NCBI GenBank assembly: GCA_024811115.1 | Contig: JAKOGH010000700.1 | Coordinates: 1 to 64,000, forward strand | Source of the DNA: Terana coerulea | Taxonomy: Eukaryota > Basidiomycota > Agaricomycetes > Polyporales > Phanerochaetaceae | Length of the DNA stretch: 64,000 nt | Direction of reading: 5' to 3' | Shown here: in pieces, positions 37,068 to 48,378 of the stretch | How positions within the stretch are numbered: the stretch's first letter is position 1 | How the letters are laid out: every line of letters begins with the position of its first letter | Position numbers and translations under genes: made by a program | The notes under the pieces: generated by a model | Seen by the model: only the letters and a program-made list of their open reading frames with translations | What the model was told of the DNA's origin: nothing | Databases searched by the model: none

Positions 37068-37799
37068 TGTGCATGGGTGTCTATTTTTGCCTGCAGGAAC
37101 GAAGTTACGTACTTGTCACGATCACGGCGACGCCGTCGCCAACGTTTGCCTCTGGAAATGTGCACCCCATATGGGCCCCTTACCACATTGTGGGGTCTCA
37201 TGTAAATGAAATGAAAATGGCTGAGGTGCCCTGCATCACAAAACAATTGCGCTGGTGTATAGTCCACTACTGTAGTTGACAGCCTTTGCCTAAGGACTAG
37301 TACTGTGGTGGGTCCTGTTCATGTGCATTTGCGAACCTCAACCCGCGCCACGAAGGCCGACGCCCGGAATAGGGCAAGGGCGCATCAGTGTGCCGCGTGC
37401 AGCGCCGGCGCTTGACCTTGCGCTCGAAAGCGCTTGCAGCGGTTTCACTTTTTCACTTCTCTCCTACACACATGGCTGGCTGGGATACGCCCGTTTATCA
37501 GCCCGTCAGCGATCGTGTGGAGCTAGCGCACTCGCTGCGCGGCGTAGACGTGAAGAAATGTACGACAGATGGATAATCCGACTCGAAAGAGCTCGAAAGG
37601 TGCGCATTGATTATGAATTCCTTGTCACCCTCGAGCTTACATCACCTCGCCTTCACCTCGCCTGCTTTCGTCACACACGCATCGGCTGGCATGACAAAAT
37701 TCGGGACGGGAAACAAAAACTCATTGTATCAATACCATCGACGCGAAAGCTAGAATACAAATGCAGGCTGCCCTTTGTTCAGTCGTGGCACCATAAAAT
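37068..37799. other. Intergenic between permease and acidic family copy 3
   Basis: The flanking genes converge. A 240-codon open frame on plus (37321-38040) runs into the antisense of acidic family copy 3 and has the composition of a shadow frame. I call nothing here. Confidence 0.45.
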
Positions 37800-39529
37800 C
37801 TACTCGTACCGCTGGCTCTTCCTCCAAATTTCGCGCTCCTCATCATCGTCCTCATCCCTTCTACGTTTGGACGGACTCGCTACCTCCTCAGCCTCATCGT
37901 CGCTCCAAACACCTTCGCTCTCGCCAGACGACTCTTCGACTGAGCCCCCGGTCGATTGTTGCTGGAGCTCTTCGATCGTGCTCTTCATCTCGCGTATCTG
38001 CTGTTCCAGCCATCCCAATGCGCCGCACGTCGATTCGTGATCCTCTTCGATGGCACGGAGCCTCTCCTTCTGGAACTCCTTCTCATCGTGGCATGTCTTG
38101 ACCTGACGACGGAGTTCCCGGAGCTTTGACTCGGTCCTTCTGCGTGCTCGCCGCGCACGTTCAGCAGGCGACCGTCGAGGCGTGGAAGTCGACGCATTGC
38201 CGTCATCAAGCATCGCTCCCGCGGACGGGCGCAGCGCTACAGCCGCGGGCGGGTGTGGTTCTGCATGCTGCTGCTGCAGTGGGGCTGAACGTGAAGCTGA
38301 TGGTGCTCCGCTGGTATTTTCATTTGCTTGGTCTGTCGTAGACCTGGCATATGAGAATAGCGACGGTTCACTAGGCTGCTGAGTCACCATAGCCAGTGAT
38401 AGTATTTGCCGTGTTGGGCTCGGAGGAGGTGCTGTGGACACTGATGTATTCCAGTATTCTCGGGGAGGGGCTGTAACGACAGTCAGCTATGTGGTCTGCA
38501 GAAGTGGAAATAGCAAGTGCGTACGATGTGCTCTTCCGTCGTTCCTGTCAGATTGAAACCCCGTGCAACCCGTAGGAGGGACCTCTTCCTTCTGGCGCTC
38601 GTCATCGCTCCTCGGAGTCATAGTCGTCGTCGTGTCCGTTTTGTTCCCACATCCGCCTGGCCGAATGTGAGGACAGAACTGCAACGGCAACAAGCTGAAG
38701 ACGCACCTTACGTACCGTACCGTGTCCCCATCCACCCAACGCTGATCGGCATTGGCAAGGCGGTACGCGTCGAAGCTCTGGAATTGAGAAAAATGTTGGT
38801 ACGGATTTCTGTTGCAACCAACCAACGGGGCACTTACATCCATGTGGGGTAGATTTCTATGTTCTATGCGGCGTATAACGCTCTTCAAGTGGGCCAGCAG
38901 GGCGTCGTCTTCGGTCTCGGAGGTCGACTCTGTATCTTCTGCGACGTTGCGACTACGGGTGCCTGCGGTCTCACTATGATCTTCAGCCTCGGCGTCGCGT
39001 TCGTTGATGGGGTTGTGGCCGGGAGTTGACTGGAGGCCAGAATCGACGACATCGATGTGTTGTGCTTCATCCTCGGCCTCCTCTTCCACGCTATCGTTTG
39101 CGTCGACAACGAGCGAGGACTCGTCGGCAGGATCATGCTCATCTATTGTCTCCGCCGTCCGGTTTCGAGCTGGTACGCCTTCCCTCTCGCGCGGTTCGTC
39201 TTCGTCGTCGCTGAGAAGAGCCTCATAGGGGACGAACTCTTCGCCAACCAGGAAATAGTAGTTCAATTCTTTGGACGAAAGCATCCTCCCCTCTCAGCTG
39301 CTCAGCATTGAAGATCATTGGTACGCGCCACAGAGTTCAGCAGCAAAGGAAAACTCACGTCGTTCTCATTGTAGGAGAAGATAGTGTCGTTAATGTTCAC
39401 CTACAACACCAAAACGAGACGCGTCGCGGCCGTCAACGGTGGCCACAGTAGTTGCCTTTGGGATGGACATACCTCTGGCCGCTGCGGGCCCTCTTCCAAG
39501 ATCCTCGTGATTTCATCTTCAATGGCCAT
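37800..39529 (-). CDS. Unrecognised acidic protein family, copy 3
   Basis: This is the third member of the family at 7.2-12.0 kb, about 27 kb away on the same strand and more diverged. Exon 1 encodes MAIEDEITRILEEGPQRPE, followed by VNINDTIFSYNEN in exon 2. Then comes ELNYYFLVGEEFVPYEALLS and a long Asp/Glu-rich stretch, LKSVIRRIEHRNLPHMD, and after an intron SFDAYRLANADQRWVDGDTV, the part that matches copies 1 and 2 best. The C-terminal exon (37800-38441) contains a predicted coiled coil (ERARRARRRTESKLRELRR; EIQQ-type heptads around IREMKSTIEELQQQ) and ends KRRRDEDDDEEREIWRKSQRYE-like, with the same acidic run and WRK motif as the others. I find no frameshift, so this may be the intact reference copy. 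Function unknown; I see no catalytic motif or zinc site. Confidence 0.62.
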
Positions 39530-40822
39530 GGCTGCGATCGGATATTGTCTTAGGGCGAGAGGGCGGATGGGTTGTGGCGATCGGGGCTGAGTGGCCACTG
39601 AAAAGGATGTGGTGGTTCGGGAGGAGAGCGACGCGGGTCGAGTGGCGTGTTTTGAACATTGGCCTTCGGCGGAGTCCGAATGGTTTGTCCACTGCCTCCC
39701 ACCTTCCTTTCCCGTACTTGAACTGCGTCCATGACAAGGCCAGACCCTAGCTGAACCCGACGTCATCCTGCGACGACTCACACATATCTTCCAGGTCGCG
39801 CCCGACACTGTCACTGTCACCGCCCCGACTACATCACATCGCTTATTGGCACTTCTCCAACAACTCCATTTTTGAAGAAATCCCTCGGATTTATTTCGCT
39901 GCATTCGAATGTCAAACCTCTTGGTACATGTTCATCCCACGTTTGAGCTTGTTCGAATGCACTCGGGTGTCTGACACTATGCGGTGTGTTGTTTAGTGCG
40001 CGATAGAGGTAGGTCTTGGCCTTTTACGGTTGCACAAACTGGAGTTATCTGATTATCTAATTTCTCAGATAGTCAAGCTTCCGAAGATTCAATCGTCGAC
40101 GCTGAACTTCAAACCTCGTCAGGCTGAGGGCGACGAAGAGCGCCGGCGCCACAAAGACCAGACCCACGTGGCCACCTCTCTTCGCCATTCTAGCCCGGCG
40201 GGCTACAGTCTTGACTTTGCCCTCAACGAACGTTGGCATGACAACTTCATCGCTTTCCGAGAAGAGTGACCAGAACGCCCCGATGCCGTGTACATGCCCT
40301 CAGGACGACTTGCCGGATACGAACACCGTCAAGGGGACAGCTTCAGCGTAGCCCTCGTCGAGCATATGCTACTGTTCACTGAGTACGCATATAGCCACTT
40401 TCAATATCCATGGAACCTTACAAGCACATAAGCTCCATATATTTGTCCGTCTCCCCCTCCCTCGTGCTGTCCTTCGTCCTCGACGATGCCCGCAGTCGTT
40501 TCGCCTCCTAGTCGTTTAATGAACAGCACGACGTCGCAGCTTCTGGCATGTCACATACAAACACGTGAATATCAGCTGTTCCTTTTTATGATTCGGCTCG
40601 GCCGATGCCCACCTTATACTTTGGCAGGGAGTTTCACTGACCTGTTAGTGCATAGATTTCACTCGTGCTTTACCAGCCCCGACATTTTCCAAGCTCTTCG
40701 ACCACTTCGCGATTGCAATGGACATAGGTGTAGGTACAGGATGAAGGTCAACATGCGATTATCCGAGGAAGTCAAGCTTTGCCACGTCCGCCCCTGCGTC
40801 GTCGACCCTAATGGCTACCTGA
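39530..40822. other. Intergenic, 1.3 kb
   Basis: The first 200 bp is the leader of acidic copy 3 and resembles the leader of copy 2. Small open frames exist at 40030-40269 (+) and 40057-40239 (-) but overlap on opposite strands and neither is recognisable. The right end is the 3' flank of oxygenase copy 2. Confidence 0.45.
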
Positions 40823-42290
40823 TCAGGCAGCTGCACTGGCTGGTTTCTCGACGATGAGGCAAAGGGTGCCGTATGCAAAGCCCACCGACGGCTCGTTACC
40901 GTAGATCAAATACGCGGCCCTGTACTCTTTAGCGTGCACCGGCTTCATAGGCGTAACCCAATCCACCTCGATGAAGTCGTCCTCGTCTACACCGCTCCCG
41001 TCATCGTCTTCGTCATCCCCCTTGTATAGCAATATCCCACCAACCTCACACAGCTCATGCGACCATATGCCCGACTCGTCCCGCTCAAAGTCGTATTCCT
41101 CCGGTAGAGCGCCGGGGATGAGCCAGAGGGCGTCGATCTTCTCGCTTTGCGGACGATACACCATGTGCAGCTTGGCGTTCAGCGAGAGCTCTTTGCAGAC
41201 TCTCATGAGCACGGCGTCAGTGCCTTTGAGCGAGTCGTTCAGATGTTCGAGTGAACGCGGAGCGCGCCAGCCCATGGCAGGGCGCGTCTCCAAAGGGTAC
41301 TCGTGGCGCAGACCGAACCCGAGGCGCCCTCCGTTGGGACGGTAAGCGGGATTCGCGAGGAGGGAAGTGATCAGCGCCTTCAACGTCGACTCCTGCGCGC
41401 AGTTGTACGGGACAAATGAGGGCTGCTCCGACCGCTGGAAGTAGAGGTTGTAGGTGAGCGTCACCCGGTACCCCGACGTGACTTTGGTGACCTCGTGCTC
41501 GACGTCGCTGTAGAACGCGGCAAACCCGATGGAAGGGGCGGACGCTGCGGACAGCTCCTTCGCGGAGTCGAAGACGTACTCGGTGTTTCCGTGACGAAAT
41601 ACGAGCGAACCGCCCTGGTGAGCGGTGGGGAAGACGATAACCAGTGAGCCGAACATATGTTCACCGCGTGGAGTATCCTTATGCGCCTTGAAGAAAGAGC
41701 CGGGACCTGAACAACACAATCAGCTCAAGAAACGCAAGACTCGAACGGCACTGTTGCCGTATACGTTTAGCTTGTATAGCTCCGCCCTGACGTTCGTCTC
41801 CGGAGGATGGCCTTCGAGCAACTTCACACGGAGAGTGTTCAGAAGTCCGGAGAGGAGGGGGTCGAACTTTGCGGCGAAGAACTGGGAGTCAAGCTTGCCA
41901 GCCTTGCGATAGGACTCGTCTAGGACGTTCTCCTGGTTGACGCCGAAAGTTGCAACATCACAAAGCTCCGCAAGGCGCTGTATCTCCGGCTGGCTTGCGG
42001 ACGCAAAGTCGATACGGCTGATAACCTGGAGATGTCATAAGCGACACTCGCGAGGCCACGCAAGAACGAGGACAACGCACCGTGCTGTAGAGTCGGGTCC
42101 CACATCCTTCCCGTAGAACAGAACCAGAGTCTTCGTTGTTCGCCGGAAAAACTCCCGTCGAACACGGTATGGATTGGTTGAAGAGTGCAGCGCGTAGAGG
42201 CTCGACCAGAGGGTCCTGGCAGAGGTTACGATTGTCATGTTTGACTATGGTCTCCGGCGTAGCTTCATGGCTGTGCTTTGCCTTCTTCAT
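40823..42290 (-). CDS. 2OG-Fe(II) oxygenase, copy 2
   Basis: This is a paralogue of the broken gene at 0.6-2.1 kb. The iron-binding HKD is in SFFKAHKDTPRGEHMFGSL, the distal His in YSDVEHEV, and the 2OG-binding Arg in SGYRVTLTYNLYF; C-terminal LIYGNEPSVGFAYGTLCLIV matches the family. The start chosen is ATG 42290 (MKKAKHSHEATPETI); the upstream in-frame part lacks an ATG. Intron 1 is 42018-42080. Intron 2 (41707-41757, 51 nt) appears to be GC-AG: its removal gives NVYGPGSFFKAHKD, while no GT donor fits. In exon 1 a run of five T (42147-42151 on plus as A) carries one base too many: deleting one T aligns GVFRRTTKTLVLFYGK residue for residue with copy 1. With that base the gene is frameshifted; a homopolymer error is likely but real decay is possible. 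Confidence 0.8.
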
Positions 42291-42881
42291 CGGCCTAGTT
42301 TCAGACTGGTTCTCGCCGCTCGGTGTCGGACATATCGAAGCTGCGAGGAAAGGAGAGAAGTTGGGTGCACCGCGGAGACGAGACAATGCTTAGCCGCACT
42401 TTTGTATCATTCGAGACAAGGTTTCTGCAATGAGCTGGCAGTGCTAGTAATTACAACGTAAAGGATACTCACGCGACGCCGCACGGTGATGCAGGTACAT
42501 TTGACGCAAGTCTTCGCTTTCCCTTCAACAGTCATATCGGCTCAAAGCGGATGTGTCCACCAGCGAAGTTGTCTAAGTCAAGCTATATGGATCATTGGTA
42601 AGCGGCCTCGTTGTGAAGAGATTTACGCGCAATTCAACGGTCTTCCAGATGCTGACTGCATTTCTCTCGTCGAGTCACTCGGGATAAAACCGGTGTGGGA
42701 ACGCAGGAACACGCGCAGGGCCCTTCGTGGCGCGGCAGTCGCCGAGTGCCAGCACGTGACATGTCTCTGTCGCGACGCGTCTCACGCGTTCATGTTCATG
42801 TTCATTCGTTCCCCTACCGCTCAACCCAACTTCGTACTCCACACTCCTGGAAGATTTTGAGATATAACATACAGCTTTCGA
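42291..42881. other. Shared upstream region of oxygenase copy 2 and HMMR-like gene
   Basis: The two genes are divergent across about 0.6 kb, which therefore should hold both promoters. No other gene is recognised. Confidence 0.4.
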
Positions 42882-45377
42882 TGTTCGGGAAAGGAAGCAG
42901 GTTCCCTCAGACTAAACGTCAGTTTCATCCTTTACGACAGCGTTCAGCTTCCGTTGACTCGAGTTTTACGGTTAGCATCGCAAGTGCCCGGTCCTGGAGC
43001 CTATGATCCCCAAGGTGCTTCGATATATATTGCACCTTTGAGGAGTTGGCGCTCATCAATATTGCGCAGATCCAGAGTACGATGCCTACAAACTTGGCGC
43101 CTTTCTCGAGAAAGAAGACCGTTTCAAGGAGCAGAAAACGTCGGAGGTACCAGGTCAGCTCCACGCCGCCTTTGTCCAGAACTGATTTATCTGAATTTCG
43201 TTGATCAGGACCAGGCACATATAACACAGAAGGCAACGCAGCCATCGTGAACACGAAGAATAGGGCGGACGGCTCTCGTAATATATCGGGTGACCGGTAT
43301 GCCGTGCTGCAGAAGAAACTGGAAGACCTCGAACGCGTTCATGCAGAAAGCAAGAGGGCGGTATGTGATACCATGACACGACCAGTTTCTTGTACTAACT
43401 TGACTCAGCATCAAGCAGATGTTGAGAGGCTTAAATACGAGCTGAACCGCGCGCAGCGCACTAACGCGGAGCAGAACGAGCATGTCAACAAGGTCAAGAA
43501 GCAAAACGAGGTTTACGATGGCAAGCTTCAGGAATTGCGGAAAGTCAACCTTGCCGATCAGTCTGAAATCAAGGACCTTCGTGCCAAGCTCCGCGTCGCA
43601 GAACATGAACGCTCACAGCTTGCTGCGAAACAAGGAGAGTCCGGAGAGACCAAGAAAGCTCTACAAGCTTTGGAGAAACGGCGGCAGGAGGAGCTCAAGG
43701 AGAAGGACAGGCATTTGGGCGAGCTGCAGAAGGCTTTGGCCTCCGAGAGGCAGGCTAAGGAAGGCCTGGAAAGCCGCCTGGCAGAGACCAGAACCACGGG
43801 TGCCTCTGAGCTCAAGGATGCTCACTTCGCGAAGAAGGCTATAGAGCAGGAGCTGTTGCAAGCCAGAGCAGACTCGGACGGCGCCAAATCCGCGTTGGCC
43901 GCGCTCAGAACGCAGAGAGAGGACGTGGAGGGAGACCTCGTCAACCAACTCGAGCAACATCGGTTGATGCTCTCGCGGGTCGCGACAGAGTACGGCCGCC
44001 TCGCGTCTTCCACCGTCCCGAAGACGAAGCACGAACGGGCGACGCACGAGGCAACCGCCCTTCGCCTTCGCGTCAACCGCCTCGAGCGCAAGCTCGCGAA
44101 CGCCGAAGGACAGGTCGTCGAGCTCGCGCAGCTTATACGGCAGACGAACGAGCAGAACGCGTTTCTGTCTGCGCGTCTCCGGGAGGCGGAGGACGATTTC
44201 GTGGCGTATGCCGTCGCCTTTGCGTATCAACCCGACGACGACGCGGAAAAGACCTGGTGTCCGCCGGAGAAGCGTTACTGAAGGAAATCCAAGGCGAACG
44301 TGCGGAATCCGAGGTCGAGCTTCGTCGGCAGCTGGAAGAGCATGCGACAGCTTGGTCCGAATTCTCTCATTTGCGTACCCAACACCTCCTGCTTCATTCC
44401 ACATTCCTCGCCAAACATGCAGTCGAAGCGCACCACAAGTTTGATTCTCAGGCGAAGCAACTCGACGCTGCTCAGAGTCGAGAAAGCGACGTTGTCCGGC
44501 AACTCTCCGTCGCACGCTCCGAGCACGAGGCCTCGAAGGCGCAGATAGACGGAACGAAGGCTACTCTGGCGACCGCTCAGAAAGACGTCGAGTTGCTCAA
44601 GAAGCAGCTCGAGGCCGAAAAACAGAAGGCGAAGTCTGAGGTGGCCTAGGCTACAGCAGCTTGTGCACAAGGAGAAGGAGGCATACAATCATGTTGCAAC
44701 AGCTCTGCAAGCGAGCAAAGCCTCTGAAGCGGCGCTAAGTACTGAAATCGAGCAGTAAGTATTCCTTGAAATTCTCATTTCACGTTTGTCGACTTACAAC
44801 ACTCCACTTCCGTAGGCTGACCGACGAGCTCGTCGAGGCTGAACGTTACCGGGACGCATACACTCAGATGATCGACCAGGTTGATGTCCTCGTTCGGAAG
44901 AACGCCCTGGCCGAGGAGGAAGCGCAGCAGCTCAGCAAGTTCAACGCACAGATTCTTGGACATACCAACCCGGGGCAGCGCATCATGTATGTCGACAGGA
45001 TCCGTAGGGAACTACACGAAACGAAGCAGGTGAGCTAATCACGTAACCCATGAGATGGAATCAACGGCTGAAGGCACCCACAGCAACTTGTTCTGCTGAC
45101 TAAGGACCGGGACGCTATTGCGAACGAGAACGACCAACTGCACAGCGAGATGCAGCTGTACAAGTCCGTCGCGGTTCCTAGCGAATACAAACCACGGACG
45201 ACAGTTACTCGAGTTTCACGGGCACCTCTCGCCAACCACAGCCTCAACGCCAGGCCGCCCTCTGTACAAGTGAAGAGCTCTGGAAGTGTCGCTGCTGTTG
45301 GAGGGAAACGGTTGGAGGCAATGCCAGAGACGGAGTACAAGGACGGCGACATGACTATCGACGAGCTTTCACCATGA
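42882..45377 (+). CDS. RHAMM/HMMR-like coiled-coil protein with PGPG repeats
   Basis: This long coiled-coil protein resembles animal RHAMM/HMMR, a spindle and centrosome-associated microtubule protein. The N-terminus, spliced from small exons, reads MFGKGSRFPQTK, LPGPGAYDPQ, YDAYKLGAFLEKKDRFKEQK and EVPGPGTYNTEGNA: two STPGR/SHIPPO-type PGPGxY repeats flanking the segment that in HMMR is SFQKSQRFKQQK-like. Several hundred residues of heptad-rich coiled coil follow. Near the C-terminus ILGHTNPGQRIMYVDRI matches the conserved GHxNxxQKI motif of HMMR. The tail is basic and Ser-rich. The coding frame slips by one base twice, near 44247-44250 (an A run) and near 44638-44647, so that the middle 400 bp lies in another frame while remaining clearly coiled coil; the two cancel. 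These look like sequence errors. The fungal function is untested; a spindle-pole or microtubule role is inference. Confidence 0.8.
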
Positions 45378-45512
45378 AGGGTTGCAAGGTCAATATACCC
45401 CGGCCACTACATAGCTTTATCTATACCCTGCGATGCGTGATCTTAGCTCCACGCCACATTTTAACCGTTTATATGCATGAGAATGTATACAATGTACGCA
45501 GCACAAACCGAC
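45378..45512. other. Short convergent 3' gap
   Basis: This 135-bp gap separates the stop codons of the HMMR-like and cysteine synthase-like genes. Nothing else is seen. Confidence 0.4.
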
Positions 45513-46797
45513 CTAATCTAACACAGCGTATTTCTTCAAGTGTTCTGGTATCGCGTCTTCTAAGCCCTTCGACTTCAGCCACGCTTTTGAGAACAGTCGG
45601 CTCTGGTACCGGTACGCGCCGTCGCAGATGATGGTGGCAATTGTCTTCCCTGGTCCTAGCTTCTGCGCAAGCTCGACTGCAGCGACGACGTTTAGAGCAG
45701 AGCTAGCACCAATGTACAGCCCCTCGGTGTCCAACAGGTCATACACCATGGCGATGGTCTTCTCGTCCGCTATGCTGAGCGCGCCGTCGACCTGGTCGAT
45801 GAAGGTGCCGAGGTTGTTTGTTATGCGACCTTGACCAATACCTACGGACAAATGTAAGCGTACTGCACAGGTCTGCAGCTATAACAGACGTACCTTCTGT
45901 GATAGAGCTCCCACTTCTATCCTTCAACTTCCCACCCGAGCTGATGTAGCTGGACAGCACCGAGCCGGGCGGGTCCGCCAACCACACCTGCGTCCTCCCC
46001 TGGCTCTTCTCCTTCAGAAACTTGCCTGTGCCCGCTAGCGTCCCACCGGTGCCGGTGGCGCAGACGAAGCCCTCGACAGCACCGCCCGTCTGCTCCCAGA
46101 TCTCCGGACCTGTGGTGTGGTAGTGCGCATCGGCGTTCGCGGTGTTGTCGAACTGGTCCGTCCAGATCGCGTTCGGCAGGTCCTTGGCGAAGTCCCGCGC
46201 CTGGTGGTTGTAATTCGCAGGGTTCTCGTACGCGACGGCGGGCACAGGGTAGACTTCAGCCCCCAGCATGCGGAGGAGGTCGATTTTCTCTTGGCTCTGA
46301 GATTTGGTCAGCGCCGTTTTGCGAGGCAGCTCGAAGGATACGCACCTGAGTGTTCGGCATGAAAATCACGCACCGGTAGCCCTTCGCTCTGCAGACGTGC
46401 GCGAGACCGATACCAGTGTTCCCTGCAGTGCCCTCGACGACAGTCCCTCCGGGTTTCAATCTAGGCAAATAGCGAGCATGAGTTCTGTCCCTTTCCTGAG
46501 CAAAGTGCCGTCTACGCACAGACCTCTGCGCTCAGCATCCCCAACAACACCGAGTGCGGCACGGTCTTTCACGCTACCGCCGGGGTTTTGGAACTCGGCC
46601 TTGCCGACGATGTTGCAACCCTGTCTTCTCCGACAATTTGGCGAGACGAATCTACAGCAGGTAGAGAATTAGTATGGTGTACGACGACCGGATTCTGTTT
46701 TTCTCACTAGTGGGGTGTTGCCGATGGCGTCCGTAAAGCCGTGAACATAGCGGTTGGAGAATGACTTTACGCTGGAACGTAGAGTGTTTGCGGCCAT
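45513..46797 (-). CDS. PLP-dependent cysteine synthase-like enzyme (Mcy1/CysK family)
   Basis: This fold-type II PLP enzyme of the O-acetylserine (thiol)-lyase family would make cysteine from O-acetylserine or a related substrate. The Schiff-base Lys lies in [12 protein letters not shown], the substrate loop is [14 protein letters not shown], and the phosphate-binding loop is [13 protein letters not shown]. The start ATG 46797 encodes [20 protein letters not shown], a short basic N-terminus that may target or anchor the protein at mitochondria, as for yeast Mcy1, which it resembles through EGTAGNTG (bacterial CysK has PTSGNTG). There are five or so introns: after AIGNTPL, near 46620-46670, around 46455-46515, 46295-46345 and 45840-45895. 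It ends [12 protein letters not shown] at 45513. All active-site blocks are present and the length (about 370 residues) is normal. True substrate remains open, since cystathionine beta-synthase-like members share these motifs. Confidence 0.88.
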
Positions 46798-47278
46798 GGT
46801 ATTGAGCGCGATGACGGCAGGAGTGAAGCTGCTGAATTCATATTTGAGCTGGTCGAGGAGAGCACCTCATCGTTACTCATCATGAGCACTACAGCCCTTA
46901 TGTAAAGCAATTCCGAATTGCTTGAAGGTCCGCCATACACTTCGGACCTAGGTTGTTCCCAGGCGTGTAGCTCCTTTTTCTGCAACATAGTACATCTATA
47001 CACACCACTGAAGGCCGACACCCATCGTATTAAATTGCAGGTACATAGCCGAAACGACATCGAGACTGGGAGGAATCCTATTAGACGCTTAGAGCGGGAT
47101 GGATGACGGGTAACGAGCAGAGGAATGAGACGTGTGGACCAAGCTGTCCGTCGTGCGATGCGTGCGTCATGCGGGCCATAAAAGAGTATGTAGAAACCAC
47201 CGGATGGAGGGTATATGGGAGAGCAAAAGAAAACGAAGACGGCATAATCGGAATCCGTGCGAGACATCCAACGAGACC
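46798..47278. other. Intergenic: cysteine synthase-like promoter and arf6 3' flank
   Basis: Both neighbours are on minus. I see no coding sequence in this 0.48 kb. Confidence 0.45.
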
Positions 47279-48102
<824 letters not shown>

Positions 48103-48378
48103 TGCTAAAGATTGTGTTGAAGGTAAAGAACGACAGAGGGAGGGGCGGTCCAGCAAGGAGAAGCAGAAGAGGCGATGTGAATGGCGCCGCGAGCCAGAAA
48201 GGCAAACCTTCAAGCACCCATCAACGTGGCAGGACCTCGAACACTCTCTGACCACGTCCCCCTTACTCACACCAGGACTACTCAAGCAAATGCAGGGTAT
48301 TATATCTAGCATGCCTAACCAATATACAGAAGTCCCGAATTAAAATGTCCATGTACAGTATAACCGCAACGAAACATA
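48103..48378. other. Intergenic: arf6 promoter and LRR gene 3' flank
   Basis: Both neighbours are on minus. Nothing is recognised here other than presumed arf6 leader and promoter. Confidence 0.4.

Noticed and set aside
37321..38040. 240-codon plus frame as a gene
   Set aside because: Runs into the antisense of acidic family copy 3 and is a low-complexity Ser/Arg shadow with no splice or domain support.
43661..44515. 284-codon frame on minus
   Set aside because: It is antisense to the HMMR-like coiled coil; codon-biased GC-rich coding DNA often leaves the opposite strand open.
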